Shown: in pieces, positions 22,585-30,610 of the stretch
How positions within the stretch are numbered: position 1 is the stretch's first letter
Layout: every line of letters starts with the position of its first letter
Assembly (NCBI RefSeq): GCF_005049105.1
Contig: NZ_SUKA01000001.1
Coordinates: forward strand, 372,001 to 436,000
Direction: 5' to 3'
Length of the DNA stretch: 64,000 nucleotides
Source of the DNA: Sphingobacterium alkalisoli
Lineage (GTDB): Bacteria > Bacteroidota > Bacteroidia > Sphingobacteriales > Sphingobacteriaceae
Notes under the pieces: model-generated
Seen by the model: the letters and a program-made list of their open reading frames with translations, nothing else
Database searches by the model: none
What the model was told of the DNA's origin: nothing
Translations under genes and position numbers: made by a program

Positions 22585-22998
22585 ATGGTATATATTACAA
22601 GAAGAGAACGATTCAGTGCGGCGCATAAATTGCATCGTGAAGAATGGTCTTTGGAAAAGAATGAGGAAACATTTGGTAATTGTTCGAACCCCAATTGGCA
22701 TGGACATAATTACGAGCTATTTGTTACCGTAAAAGGCGAAATTAATCCCAAGACTGGTTTTTTGATCGATCTCAAAGTAATGAAAAAAATAATCAATCTG
22801 TATGTTATCGAGAAGTTGGACCATAAGAATGTCAATTTGGATGTAGATTTTATGCAGGGTAAGATGGCTTCTACCGAAGTAATTGCTATGGAGATATTTC
22901 ATGTCCTCAAACCGTTATTTGAAAAAGAAAAGGTCCAACTGCACTGTGTTAGATTGCATGAGACAGAAAATAACGCCGTGGAATATTACGGCGAATAA
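22585..22998 (+). CDS. queD: 6-carboxytetrahydropterin synthase (QueD/PTPS family)
   Basis: This 137-residue protein carries the PTPS fold. Zinc ligands are expected at the histidine of F-S-A-A-H-K-L and the two of H-G-H-N-Y-E. The upstream cysteine of G-N-C-S-N-P-N-W-H-G-H is the catalytic cysteine. E-T-E-N-N-A-V-E-Y-Y near the end supplies the substrate-anchoring glutamate. It turns 7,8-dihydroneopterin triphosphate into 6-carboxytetrahydropterin for queuosine-type 7-deazaguanine synthesis. The next gene, 20 bases downstream, is GTP cyclohydrolase I, which makes its substrate, so the pair forms a pathway operon. Confidence 0.92.
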   Translation: MVYITRRERFSAAHKLHREEWSLEKNEETFGNCSNPNWHGHNYELFVTVKGEINPKTGFLIDLKVMKKIINLYVIEKLDHKNVNLDVDFMQGKMASTEVIAMEIFHVLKPLFEKEKVQLHCVRLHETENNAVEYYGE

Positions 22999-23018
22999 TC
23001 ATAAAAATCAATTAGAAA

Positions 23019-23648
23019 ATGAGTAATCCTACGGATTTCAATGAAGAATTAGATGGCTATGTAAAAATAGACCAGTATAATACCCAACACGTAGAACGTA
23101 TCGCAGATCATTATAAAGATATTTTGGCGGCATTGGGTGAAAACCCAAATCGGGAAGGTCTTTTAAAAACACCCGAACGCGTAGCGAAGGCGTTGCAATT
23201 TTTGACACATGGCTATGATATTGATGCGGCCGCGGTATTGAGAGGAGCTATGTTTGAAGAAGAATACAGTCAAATGGTAGTGGTTAAGGATATTGAGGTA
23301 TATTCCATGTGCGAACATCACATGTTACCCTTTTTTGGTAAAGCCCATATTGCTTATATTCCTAATGGTCATATCGTAGGCTTAAGTAAGATTCCGAGGG
23401 TGGTGGATATCTATGCGCGTCGTCTTCAGGTACAAGAACGTCTCACGAATGAGATACGCGACTGTATCCAACAGACATTAAATCCTGCAGGAGTTGCCGT
23501 AGTAATCGAGTGTAAACACATGTGTATGGCGATGCGTGGCGTGCAGAAGCAAAATTCAGTGACGACAACTTCGGCTTTTACCGGCGCTTTTCAAAGTGAT
23601 GTTACAAGATCAGAATTTTTAAGACTTATTACGGCCTCATTAGACTAG
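23019..23648 (+). CDS. folE: GTP cyclohydrolase I
   Basis: This 209-residue enzyme converts GTP to 7,8-dihydroneopterin triphosphate for folate and deazapurine synthesis. The zinc site is visible as [11 protein letters not shown] (near 108-118) and the later cysteine in [32 protein letters not shown] is the core family signature. The N-terminus of about 25 residues (rich in Asp, Asn and Gln) is an ordinary variable arm. It is co-directional with queD, and a strong hairpin terminator follows 20 bases after the stop. Confidence 0.96.
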   Translation: MSNPTDFNEELDGYVKIDQYNTQHVERIADHYKDILAALGENPNREGLLKTPERVAKALQFLTHGYDIDAAAVLRGAMFEEEYSQMVVVKDIEVYSMCEHHMLPFFGKAHIAYIPNGHIVGLSKIPRVVDIYARRLQVQERLTNEIRDCIQQTLNPAGVAVVIECKHMCMAMRGVQKQNSVTTTSAFTGAFQSDVTRSEFLRLITASLD

Positions 23649-23668
23649 CCGACTGATTTTTTTTGTGC

Positions 23669-23706
23669 AAAAGCCTTTATTTTAATTTAAATAGAGGCTT
23701 TTTTTG
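23669..23706 (+). terminator. Terminator after folE
   Basis: An AAGCCT-TTATTT arm pairs with AAATAG-AGGCTT across a short AT loop and is followed directly by a run of T. This is a classic intrinsic terminator ending the queD-folE transcript. Confidence 0.8.
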
Positions 23707-23783
23707 ATGGTGAAATTAAACCCTGTGCCAACTTACTTGTCATAACGAAGTCATCGAGAGGTAGACATATAAAATAAGTTCAG

Positions 23784-23791
23784 TACATTTG
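23784..23791 (+). promoter_or_regulatory. -7 promoter box just before the O-methyltransferase
   Basis: TACATTTG matches TAnnTTTG and ends five bases before the ATG at 23797. As at queD, this would give a nearly leaderless transcript. No clear -33 element at the usual distance. Confidence 0.4.
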
Positions 23792-23796
23792 TAGGT

Positions 23797-24432
23797 ATGT
23801 TTCAGCATGAAGATCAGTTAAGTTCTTACTTAGAGCAGACCTGCGACGAAGAAAACGCGTTGTTGAGAAGGGTTAATAGAGAGACCTATCTGAAGGAAAC
23901 CATGCCCCATATGATGTCTGGGCATTACCAAGGGCGGGTGCTGTCCATGTTGAGTAAATTGGTGTCGCCCAAACAAATTTTGGAGATAGGTACTTTTACC
24001 GGATATGCGACGTTATGTTTAGCGGAAGGATTACAACGGGAAGGTGTATTACATACAATAGACATCAATGAAGAGCAGCAAGAGCGTGTTTCTGGGTATT
24101 TTTTGGAATCGGAGTATCCTACTAATATCAAATACCATATAGGAGATGCCGCAATGGTAATACCGTTGCTTGAAGGAGATTTTGACTTGGTATTTATAGA
24201 CGCAGATAAAAAGAGGAATTTAACATACTTTAATATGGTGATTGACCGTGTGCCTTCTGGCGGATTAATCTTAATTGATAATGTGTTGTGGAAAGGCAAG
24301 GTTTTTGCTGAAAACCCGGACGTACAAACCCAGCGGATCGTTGATTTAAATAATACCTTGGCAAAGGATGTGCGCGTAGAGAAATTGATTTTGCCAATTA
24401 GAGATGGGCTTTTTGTGTTACGCAAAAAGTAA
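23797..24432 (+). CDS. SAM-dependent O-methyltransferase (class I)
   Basis: This 211-residue protein is of the catechol/caffeoyl-CoA O-methyltransferase type. SAM motif I is I-L-E-I-G-T-F-T-G-Y-A-T (near 53-64). I-D-I-N-E-E-Q lies at motif II, and L-V-F-I-D-A-D-K-K-R-N is the metal-binding region, followed by L-I-L-I-D-N-V-L-W-K-G-K, which supplies the Asp-Asn metal ligands. It acts in the cytoplasm. The substrate is not defined. It may share transcription with the glucosaminidase 22 bases downstream, but a functional link is not evident. Confidence 0.9.
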   Translation: MFQHEDQLSSYLEQTCDEENALLRRVNRETYLKETMPHMMSGHYQGRVLSMLSKLVSPKQILEIGTFTGYATLCLAEGLQREGVLHTIDINEEQQERVSGYFLESEYPTNIKYHIGDAAMVIPLLEGDFDLVFIDADKKRNLTYFNMVIDRVPSGGLILIDNVLWKGKVFAENPDVQTQRIVDLNNTLAKDVRVEKLILPIRDGLFVLRKK

Positions 24433-24454
24433 TTGTTGAACTAAAATAAAAGAT

Positions 24455-24961
24455 ATGCAAAAATCTTTATGCAGCAGGATGTTGCTGTTAGTTGTATTGT
24501 GTCTGTCATCAATTTCAATGACTTTTGGTCAGAAGAAATTCTCACCGTCGAGTTATATTGATGAACACCGAGATCTAGCCCAACAACTTATGCGTGAAAC
24601 AGGTGTACCAGCATCTGTGATTTTAGCAGTAGCTATTCATGAAAGTGCTTACGGGAATAGTAAAATCGCAAAACACTTAAACAATCATTTCGGAATTAAG
24701 GGTAAAAATAGTAGCTCAGTGATTCGCTCTGCTTATAAAGGCTATGAATCTGTACTATCTTCTTACCGCGATTTCGTAGCGTTATTGAAAAGGCGAAAAG
24801 CCACCCAATCCTTATTCGAAGAACGCTCTTCTACGGATTACCAATCCTGGATAGCAGGTATTGCCCGTTCGGGGTATTCGGTAAGTGGAGATTGGAAAAG
24901 TAAAGTGCTATCCACGATCAATCGGTATGATCTTGATCAGTATGATTTAAATGTCCGGTAG
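24455..24961 (+). CDS. Exported glucosaminidase (FlgJ/GH73-like)
   Basis: This 168-residue protein has a signal peptide of about 26 residues ending in T-F-G-Q, then a single glucosaminidase domain. I-H-E-S-A-Y-G-N-S contains the catalytic glutamate, and L-N-N-H-F-G-I-K-G-K and Y-R-D-F-V are further GH73-like landmarks. It should cut the glycan strand of peptidoglycan in the periplasm. It is a shorter paralogue of the next gene, 21 bases downstream, and lacks a LysM domain. Confidence 0.88.
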   Translation: MQKSLCSRMLLLVVLCLSSISMTFGQKKFSPSSYIDEHRDLAQQLMRETGVPASVILAVAIHESAYGNSKIAKHLNNHFGIKGKNSSSVIRSAYKGYESVLSSYRDFVALLKRRKATQSLFEERSSTDYQSWIAGIARSGYSVSGDWKSKVLSTINRYDLDQYDLNVR

Positions 24962-24982
24962 AATCGTGTATCTTCGTATTCT

Positions 24983-25810
24983 ATGAAATCATACCTATCT
25001 ATATTCGTTTTTTTACTTCTGCTGACTTCTTGTGCGAGTAAAAGAGGAACTGTCTTGAGAAATCCGAACGATAAGGTCGGAGGAGTTGTCGGGGGGGGGG
25101 ATAAGAGTAAACCGATTTCTGTTTCCGGCTCAGCCTATATTGATCAATACAAGAGCATAGCGATACGCGAAATGAATCAATATGGAATTCCTGCCAGTAT
25201 TAAATTAGCACAAGCTTTGCTGGAATCAGGCAACGGTAATAGTTATCTTGCGAGGGAGGCGAATAATCATTTTGGCATTAAATGTGGTGGTGCTTGGAAT
25301 GGCAAAAGCATCGCTCGGGATGACGACAATCCTAACGATTGTTTCCGGGTATATGGTAATCCTGATGAATCTTTTAGGGACCATTCTCAATTTCTCCTTC
25401 GTAAACGATATGAAAAGCTCTTTACCTTGGATAAAGATGATTACAAAGGTTGGGCACGAGGGTTAAAAGATGCGGGCTATGCTACAAATCCTCGTTATCC
25501 CGAGCTTTTGATTGATCTGATAGAACGTTATCAGTTGCATCGATATGATCGAACGGAAACGTATGTTGCAAAAGAAGAACGAGAAGAGAAAGTGATCGAT
25601 CTCATTGAAGTTAAGGCAGAAACTGAACCGGTTGTACAAATAGAGAAAATAAAATCTCCAGTTGCGATGATTATTCACGAAGTGAAACCGGCCGAAACAT
25701 TGTATTCGTTGAGCAAGCGCTATAATGTCTCCGTAGCGCAAATTAAGCAGTTGAATGCAATGGAATCCGATAGCCTTTCGGTGGGCCAGTTGTTAGTGAT
25801 TTCCAAATAA
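24983..25810 (+). CDS. Glucosaminidase-LysM lipoprotein with 10-G tract
   Basis: This 275-residue peptidoglycan hydrolase has a lipobox L-L-T-S-C with Cys17 as the lipid anchor. The glucosaminidase domain spans about 52-190 (L-L-E-S-G-N-G-N-S-Y-L with catalytic Glu, then A-N-N-H-F-G-I-K-C). A charged linker follows, then a C-terminal LysM domain (about 225-275; Y-S-L-S-K-R-Y-N-V-S and L-N-A-M-E-S-D-S-L-S-V-G-Q-L-L-V-I) for peptidoglycan binding. Codons 37-39 are three GGG codons inside a run of ten G (25091-25100), between the lipid anchor and the enzyme domain. Gain or loss of one G would truncate the protein, so expression could be phase-variable. Confidence 0.88.
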   Translation: MKSYLSIFVFLLLLTSCASKRGTVLRNPNDKVGGVVGGGDKSKPISVSGSAYIDQYKSIAIREMNQYGIPASIKLAQALLESGNGNSYLAREANNHFGIKCGGAWNGKSIARDDDNPNDCFRVYGNPDESFRDHSQFLLRKRYEKLFTLDKDDYKGWARGLKDAGYATNPRYPELLIDLIERYQLHRYDRTETYVAKEEREEKVIDLIEVKAETEPVVQIEKIKSPVAMIIHEVKPAETLYSLSKRYNVSVAQIKQLNAMESDSLSVGQLLVISK

Positions 25811-25870
25811 CTTTAAAAGTTGTTAAATTGTTGACAAATAACTAATCAAAAATGTAGTTTTACGTTTGTG

Positions 25871-26623
25871 ATGTTAGTAGCAAAAATCAAACTTTTACTT
25901 CCGTTATTTCTTTTACCCTTTTGTGTTAGTTCGCAGGAGATAGTGGAGGGTATTGGCTTTGATGCGGATACCAAACAACGCATCGGTAAAGTTTTAATTA
26001 TCAATACCCATACGGGTGAAAATGTATTTAATAATTTGCGTGGCGAATTTGGTATACGTGTGAAAAAGGGCGATTCTTTGATTGCAAGCAAAGAAAATTA
26101 TTATGGGGATACCCTAATCTACGATGGGCAGAAGGTGCTTCTGTTTTATTTGAAAAGAGCAACTATTTACATTGATCCGGTAACGGTAACAGGTAAGAAA
26201 TCTCCCGAAGAGATTCTTGCGCAACGACGCAGAGACTATGATAAAGCTTATAAATTAGCTGATCCGGGTGATATTTTTTCCGTTGGTCAGAGTGGGGCAG
26301 GCCTCAGCATAAATGCGGTATACAATTTGCTTAGTAAGGAAGGTAAAAATGCACGGAGGCTAACGAAATTTTTTCAAAGGGAATATGAAGAAAATGTGAT
26401 TGATCAACGGTTTACCAAGGAAATTGTTACAAGCGTTACTGCGTTGGAAGGAACTTTATTAGATAATTTTATGTTGCGGTATAGACCGTCGTACTTTTTC
26501 GCAAAGACAGCGGGGCATTATCAAATGACTGAATATATTAAAAGTAAATATCAAACGTTTAAATTAAATCCGAATTACAGACCTTTACCAAAATTACCAA
26601 TATATTTAATTGATGAAAATTAA
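25871..26623 (+). CDS. Envelope protein with carboxypeptidase-regulatory-like domain
   Basis: This protein of about 250 residues has a signal peptide ending in V-S-S-Q. Its N-terminal beta-sandwich resembles the CarboxypepD_reg-like domains of Bacteroidota (I-V-E-G-I-G-F-D-A-D-T-K-Q-R-I-G-K-V, then G-E-F-G-I-R-V-K-K-G-D-S-L-I-A-S). The C-terminal half is charged, helix-rich and unassigned. I chose ATG 25871 rather than GTG 25868. TACGTTTG at 25861-25868 fits a -7 box and would again give almost no leader. It overlaps the N-terminal region of the next gene, which encodes an outer-membrane protein, so the two may be coupled. Confidence 0.7.
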   Translation: MLVAKIKLLLPLFLLPFCVSSQEIVEGIGFDADTKQRIGKVLIINTHTGENVFNNLRGEFGIRVKKGDSLIASKENYYGDTLIYDGQKVLLFYLKRATIYIDPVTVTGKKSPEEILAQRRRDYDKAYKLADPGDIFSVGQSGAGLSINAVYNLLSKEGKNARRLTKFFQREYEENVIDQRFTKEIVTSVTALEGTLLDNFMLRYRPSYFFAKTAGHYQMTEYIKSKYQTFKLNPNYRPLPKLPIYLIDEN

Positions 26624-26633
26624 CACACTACTT

Positions 26634-27623
26634 ATGAAGCATACATCTTTACTTCTATTTTTTTTACTGAGCATTTTTAGCTTCGAAACAATCGCTCAGG
26701 TGAACTTGAAAGACCTTCGTGAAAAACCGGAAGCTAATATTGTGGATAGTGATACAACGAAGGGTTTAAAGATAAATCCAATTAATGTGCCTATTCCACA
26801 GCTAAATTTGGAAGTGAATTATTGGAAACATTGGAGTAAATTTGGTGTCAATGTTAATCAAGCTTATTTTAACGATGAATGGAATGCCGGGGGGGTTAAC
26901 TCAGTTTCCTTAGGAGGAAATATATGGCACAAGTCAGAATATAACAGAGATAACTTCAATTTTGTTTCTGAGATCGATTTACGATACGGTAAGATTAAGA
27001 ATAAAGATCAGTTAGCTAAAAAGAATAATGACCGGATTTTTTGGGATAATAAATTAGCCTATAAATTGGCAAAAAGTTGGGCATTGTATTTTTCTTTTAC
27101 TTACGAATCGCAGTTTGATGCTGGATATAAATACACTAAAGATGAGGATGGAAAAGAAATTATTGATACGATAACGACGAACTTTATGGCTCCGGGTTAT
27201 TTTACCGAATCCTTCGGTTTGGAATATAAGCCAGATAATACTTTTTCATTGCGTCTTGGTACAGGTACGGCCCGCCAAACATTAATTTTAGATGATAGAT
27301 TGAAACCGCTAGAAGGCGAAAAGGAACGGTTTGGTATTGAAGGAGGCACAAATTTTAAAAATGACCTGGCCTTTCAGCTCACCGCGAATTTAGATCGAAA
27401 TTTAGCGAAAAATCTGAACTTGAAGTCGCGTTACAATATGTTTGCAGATTACAGAGATATGAAAGATCCAGATCATCGCTTAGACGCGACACTGACTGCG
27501 AAAGTAACGAGCTTGGTGAACGTATCTCTAACTGGAATAATGGTGTATAATTCGGATGAAAAACCCGGGATACAATTGAGTCAGGCGTTAGCAATGGGCA
27601 TTGTCTATTCATTGCCGAGGTAG
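26634..27623 (+). CDS. DUF3078 outer-membrane protein
   Basis: This protein of about 329 residues is recognised as DUF3078, a Bacteroidota family of probable outer-membrane beta-barrels. After a signal peptide (K-H-T-S-L-L-L-F-F-L-L ... I-A-Q) it has alternating polar and aromatic strands and ends in a short strand with a terminal Arg. I prefer ATG 26634, which gives a clean signal peptide, over TTG 26610 or ATG 26613. The latter two lie inside the previous gene. A run of seven G occurs at about 26889-26895. Function unknown. Confidence 0.75.
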   Translation: MKHTSLLLFFLLSIFSFETIAQVNLKDLREKPEANIVDSDTTKGLKINPINVPIPQLNLEVNYWKHWSKFGVNVNQAYFNDEWNAGGVNSVSLGGNIWHKSEYNRDNFNFVSEIDLRYGKIKNKDQLAKKNNDRIFWDNKLAYKLAKSWALYFSFTYESQFDAGYKYTKDEDGKEIIDTITTNFMAPGYFTESFGLEYKPDNTFSLRLGTGTARQTLILDDRLKPLEGEKERFGIEGGTNFKNDLAFQLTANLDRNLAKNLNLKSRYNMFADYRDMKDPDHRLDATLTAKVTSLVNVSLTGIMVYNSDEKPGIQLSQALAMGIVYSLPR

Positions 27624-27638
27624 CTGGATCAAACAAAA

Positions 27639-28568
27639 ATGAAATTAAATTTACTTTGTGTGTCGGTATTTGTTCTCTGTTTAGTAGGATGCGGAACGAA
27701 AAATCGGGTTTTACAGTCCGCTGTAGTTGTAAAACCGGTGCAAATACTGGGAGCGAGAGATACGGTCGTACACGAGGTGAAATTAACGTTAGACTCGCCG
27801 ACACTGGTTATAGAGCCCGCTGTAGATATATCGCCTATAGGTCAGCAGTTTTTGGAACGTACCTTAACTCCTGAAGAAAAGGTGCAAGAACAAAAAAGAA
27901 TGGGGATACATAAAGGAGCAGATTGGGCTAGCGCTATTCACTATGATTTGCGTAAGCCTAATTTTGTCATTATTCACCATACTTCTCAAAATAGTACTGC
28001 ACAAACTATCCGCACGTTTCAAGTAGAGCACTCGAAAGTCAGCTCACATTATGTTATTGGACGTGATGGACAGCTCGTGCAGATGCTTAACGATTATGAG
28101 CGAGGATGGCATGCAGGGCGATCTAAATGGGGGCAGATAACGGATATGAACTCCATGTCCATAGGAATAGAGCTGGATAATAACGGAAGGGAACCTTTTC
28201 CAGATCTTCAGATCAATTCATTATTGAATCTGCTCGATACGCTAAAGACAAAATATACCATTCCCCATACTAATTTCATTGGTCATGCAGATATAGCGCC
28301 CAATCGAAAAGATGATCCGAATGTGTTTTTCCCTTGGAAATTATTAGCTGAGAGAGGATTTGGTGTTTGGTATGATGAAAGCTTTTTGGTCCAACCTCCA
28401 TTCAACTTCAATCCGATTGATGCACTTAAGATCATCGGGTATGATGTGAGTAACGAGGCGGCGGCTATTAGGGCCTTTAAGCGCAAATTTATCATTAAAG
28501 AAGTGAACGGAATTCTGACGGACTATGATAAAACTGTGTTATATAATGTCTATAAGAGGTATTATTAA
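27639..28568 (+). CDS. N-acetylmuramoyl-L-alanine amidase lipoprotein
   Basis: This 309-residue zinc amidase of the AmpD/Amidase_2 type cleaves the stem peptide from muramic acid. The lipobox C-L-V-G-C gives Cys18 as the anchor, so it is membrane-bound in the periplasm or outer membrane. Zinc ligands are expected in F-V-I-I-H-H-T-S and in F-I-G-H-A-D-I-A-P-N-R-K-D-D-P, with G-R-D-G-Q-L-V-Q and G-W-H-A-G as core strands. A short helical C-terminal domain of about 50 residues (G-Y-D-V-S-N-E-A-A-A-I-R-A-F) looks like a peptidoglycan-binding domain. It sits 15 bases after the DUF3078 gene and converges with the symporter operon. Confidence 0.92.
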   Translation: MKLNLLCVSVFVLCLVGCGTKNRVLQSAVVVKPVQILGARDTVVHEVKLTLDSPTLVIEPAVDISPIGQQFLERTLTPEEKVQEQKRMGIHKGADWASAIHYDLRKPNFVIIHHTSQNSTAQTIRTFQVEHSKVSSHYVIGRDGQLVQMLNDYERGWHAGRSKWGQITDMNSMSIGIELDNNGREPFPDLQINSLLNLLDTLKTKYTIPHTNFIGHADIAPNRKDDPNVFFPWKLLAERGFGVWYDESFLVQPPFNFNPIDALKIIGYDVSNEAAAIRAFKRKFIIKEVNGILTDYDKTVLYNVYKRYY

Positions 28569-28591
28569 TTTGTCAGTATTAATTTGTCAGT
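28564..28591. repeat. 14-bp exact tandem duplication across convergent stops
   Basis: The 14-mer ATTAATTTGTCAGT occurs at 28564-28577 and again at 28578-28591 without a gap. The first copy holds the TAA stop of the amidase gene, the second the TAA stop of the minus-strand symporter gene. It probably arose by replication slippage. Confidence 0.85.
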
Positions 28592-30288
28592 GATTTCTGA
28601 GTATTTGAGTCTTTCCAGATAGATTGTAACACTAAGCCTATAATGATGACGGCCATACAGCCGATTAAGTTAAGCCAGAGAAAGGCGATAATATCTAAAT
28701 TCCATATCGTAACCACAACTATCTCAGATAAGACAGCTGCCCAAAAAACTGCCTGTCCTTTTATGCTTTTGAAATAGAAGGCCACTAGAAATATACCAAG
28801 GATCGTTCCATAGAAAAGAGAGCCTAAAATATTTACTGCTTCAAGAAGATTGCCTAATTTGCTGGCATACAATGCAATGATTACAGTAAATACGCCCCAT
28901 AAAAGTGTACATAAGCGGGAAGCTCTTAAATAGCTGGTTTCCGACCCATTTTTATTGACAAACCGTTTATAAATATCAATCACGGTAGTCGAGGCTAGGG
29001 AGTTAATAGCACTGGCTGTAGCTCCCATGGATGCAAGGAAAATTATCGCTATGAGGAGACCGATAAATCCCTTGGGAAATGTGGAGGTAATAAAGGATAA
29101 GAAGATGTAATTATTATCATTCACATCTGCAGTAGCATCATTTTTTTCTATTAGGGCGATGACCCGCTCTCTTAGTTGTTTGGACTGGTCATTTAGATGA
29201 GCCAGTTTCGCTCTGCTAGTATCTATACCTGCATCATTTTCTTGATGAACCTCCTTGGTTAGTTCGTGTATAACTAGTGTTTTTTCTGCACTTAACTTCT
29301 GATGATTCTCTAATATAGTCCTGTATTCGTCCTTGTATTCGCTTTGTAGTAATTTGTCCGTTTCGATACTATTAAAAAAAATAGGCGGTGTGTGATATTG
29401 GTAGTAGGCAAATACGAGAATTCCAATTAGTAGGATGCAGAATTGCATAGGTACTTTTAAAAGACCATTCATCAGTAAGCCCATTCTACTGTCGCGAATG
29501 GAAGATCCTGTGAGATATCGTCCGACTTGACTCTGATCGGTGCCAAAATAAGACAGCTGTAGGAAAAAACCTCCAATTAACCCGGTCCATACCGTATATT
29601 GATTGCTGAGGTCAAATGTAAAATCAATAGCGTTTGTTTTGCCTGATTTCCCCGCAATATGGAGCGCTTCTTTTAGCCCAATCTCCGAGGGTAATAAATG
29701 TATTACCATAAAGCCTGCGGCAAGCAACCCACTGAATATGATGGCCATTTGCAATAGTTGCGTGTAGGAGACGGCCTTAGTGCCGCCGTAGACGGTGTAA
29801 AGGACGACCATACTTCCTATAACAAGTGTGGTATAGGTAACATCGATATGTAAGATGGTGGATAATATAATGGAAGGAGCGAAGATAGTTATACCAGTAG
29901 ATATGCCTCGTTGGATCAGAAATAAAGCTGCTGTTAGAGATCTGGTTTTGACATCAAATCTTTTCTCTAGAAATTCGTACGCGGTATATACTTTAAGCCG
30001 ATGAAATATAGGGACAAATGTGATACAGAGTACAATCATCGCTAGCGGCAAACCGAAATAGAATTGCACGAAACTCATTCCCGAGGAGTAGGCTAGACCT
30101 GGTGCCGATAAAAATGTAATGGCACTTGCTTGGGTAGCCATTACGGAAAATCCTACGTTATACCAAGGTAAGGAACGGTTGCCAAGTAGGTAACCATCAA
30201 TATTTTTAATGTTTCTGCTTTTGAATATTCCGAAAGAAATAATCAAAAGTAGCGTAATAAAAAGTACTATCCAATCAATAGTACTCAT
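28579..30288 (-). CDS. Sodium:solute symporter (SSS family)
   Basis: This inner-membrane Na+-coupled transporter has about 569 residues and roughly 13 transmembrane segments. I chose the ATG at 30288 (M-S-T-I-D-W-I-V) because it overlaps the stop of a 39-residue ORF as ATGA. A longer open frame upstream adds only the shadow of that small ORF. N-terminal R-N-I-K-N-I-D-G-Y-L-L-G-N-R-S-L-P-W is a typical SSS first-loop signature. A charged, coiled-coil-like insertion of about 90 residues (near 290-380) sits between two membrane helices. It is the last gene of an operon with an exported PIG-L deacetylase and two tiny membrane proteins. Cargo unknown. Confidence 0.88.
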   Translation of the reverse strand: MSTIDWIVLFITLLLIISFGIFKSRNIKNIDGYLLGNRSLPWYNVGFSVMATQASAITFLSAPGLAYSSGMSFVQFYFGLPLAMIVLCITFVPIFHRLKVYTAYEFLEKRFDVKTRSLTAALFLIQRGISTGITIFAPSIILSTILHIDVTYTTLVIGSMVVLYTVYGGTKAVSYTQLLQMAIIFSGLLAAGFMVIHLLPSEIGLKEALHIAGKSGKTNAIDFTFDLSNQYTVWTGLIGGFFLQLSYFGTDQSQVGRYLTGSSIRDSRMGLLMNGLLKVPMQFCILLIGILVFAYYQYHTPPIFFNSIETDKLLQSEYKDEYRTILENHQKLSAEKTLVIHELTKEVHQENDAGIDTSRAKLAHLNDQSKQLRERVIALIEKNDATADVNDNNYIFLSFITSTFPKGFIGLLIAIIFLASMGATASAINSLASTTVIDIYKRFVNKNGSETSYLRASRLCTLLWGVFTVIIALYASKLGNLLEAVNILGSLFYGTILGIFLVAFYFKSIKGQAVFWAAVLSEIVVVTIWNLDIIAFLWLNLIGCMAVIIIGLVLQSIWKDSNTQKSLTN

Positions 30289-30404
30289 GAGTAGTATAAG
30301 GTAAACAGATACATGAGTAAGATAGACACCACGAGCCACGCCACTACAACGATGTAGAACTGCCGCCAGCTACGTATGAATGGTGGTAATCCCCTATCTG
30401 TCAT
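30285..30404 (-). CDS. 39-residue membrane protein, putative symporter subunit
   Basis: This ORF starts at ATG 30404 and ends at TGA 30287-30285. The start overlaps the stop region of the 65-residue gene by 11 bases, and the stop overlaps the symporter start as ATGA. The product has a basic N-terminus (M-T-D-R-G-L-P-P-F-I-R-S-W-R), then one hydrophobic helix of about 20 residues and an aromatic tail. That layout resembles the small partners of some sodium symporters. Both overlaps argue for real translation and coupling. It could assist insertion or stability of the symporter. No database evidence was available. Confidence 0.6.
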   Translation of the reverse strand: MTDRGLPPFIRSWRQFYIVVVAWLVVSILLMYLFTLYYS

Positions 30405-30591
30405 GCGGTTTTTGTGGCAATATATACGAATTGAATAAAATAGCAATAACCAATCCTACTACAGCTCCACCTATAATACTTAAGAAGGTCTCGTTCGCAG
30501 CGAAAGATATTAAGGCACCAAATAGTACGCCGATTAATAAGATCACACTTTTTACATTCAAAGATTTTGATTCCGTTACTTGATTTTCCAT
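30394..30591 (-). CDS. 65-residue two-helix membrane protein
   Basis: This small inner-membrane protein has a polar N-terminus of about 12 residues, then two hydrophobic helices (about 14-31 and 36-54). The second is a glycine-rich packing helix (I-I-G-G-A-V-V-G-L-V-I-A). It starts 19 bases after the stop of the PIG-L gene and overlaps the next 39-residue ORF by 11 bases. Position between an exported deacetylase and a sodium symporter suggests a role in the same uptake system. I do not recognise the family. Confidence 0.6.
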   Translation of the reverse strand: MENQVTESKSLNVKSVILLIGVLFGALISFAANETFLSIIGGAVVGLVIAILFNSYILPQKPHDR

Positions 30592-30610
30592 GTTATAAAT
30601 ATAGATTATA

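Noticed and set aside
23925..24425. 166-residue open frame on the minus strand inside the O-methyltransferase gene
   Set aside because: It is the antisense of a gene with clear SAM motifs, and its composition has no domain pattern. A shadow frame.
26889..26895. Seven-G run in the DUF3078 gene
   Set aside because: Shorter than the usual length for frequent slippage, so I did not propose phase variation.
27379..27804. 141-residue minus-strand frame across the DUF3078 and amidase genes
   Set aside because: Spans two convincing plus-strand genes and shows no motif. Rejected as a shadow.
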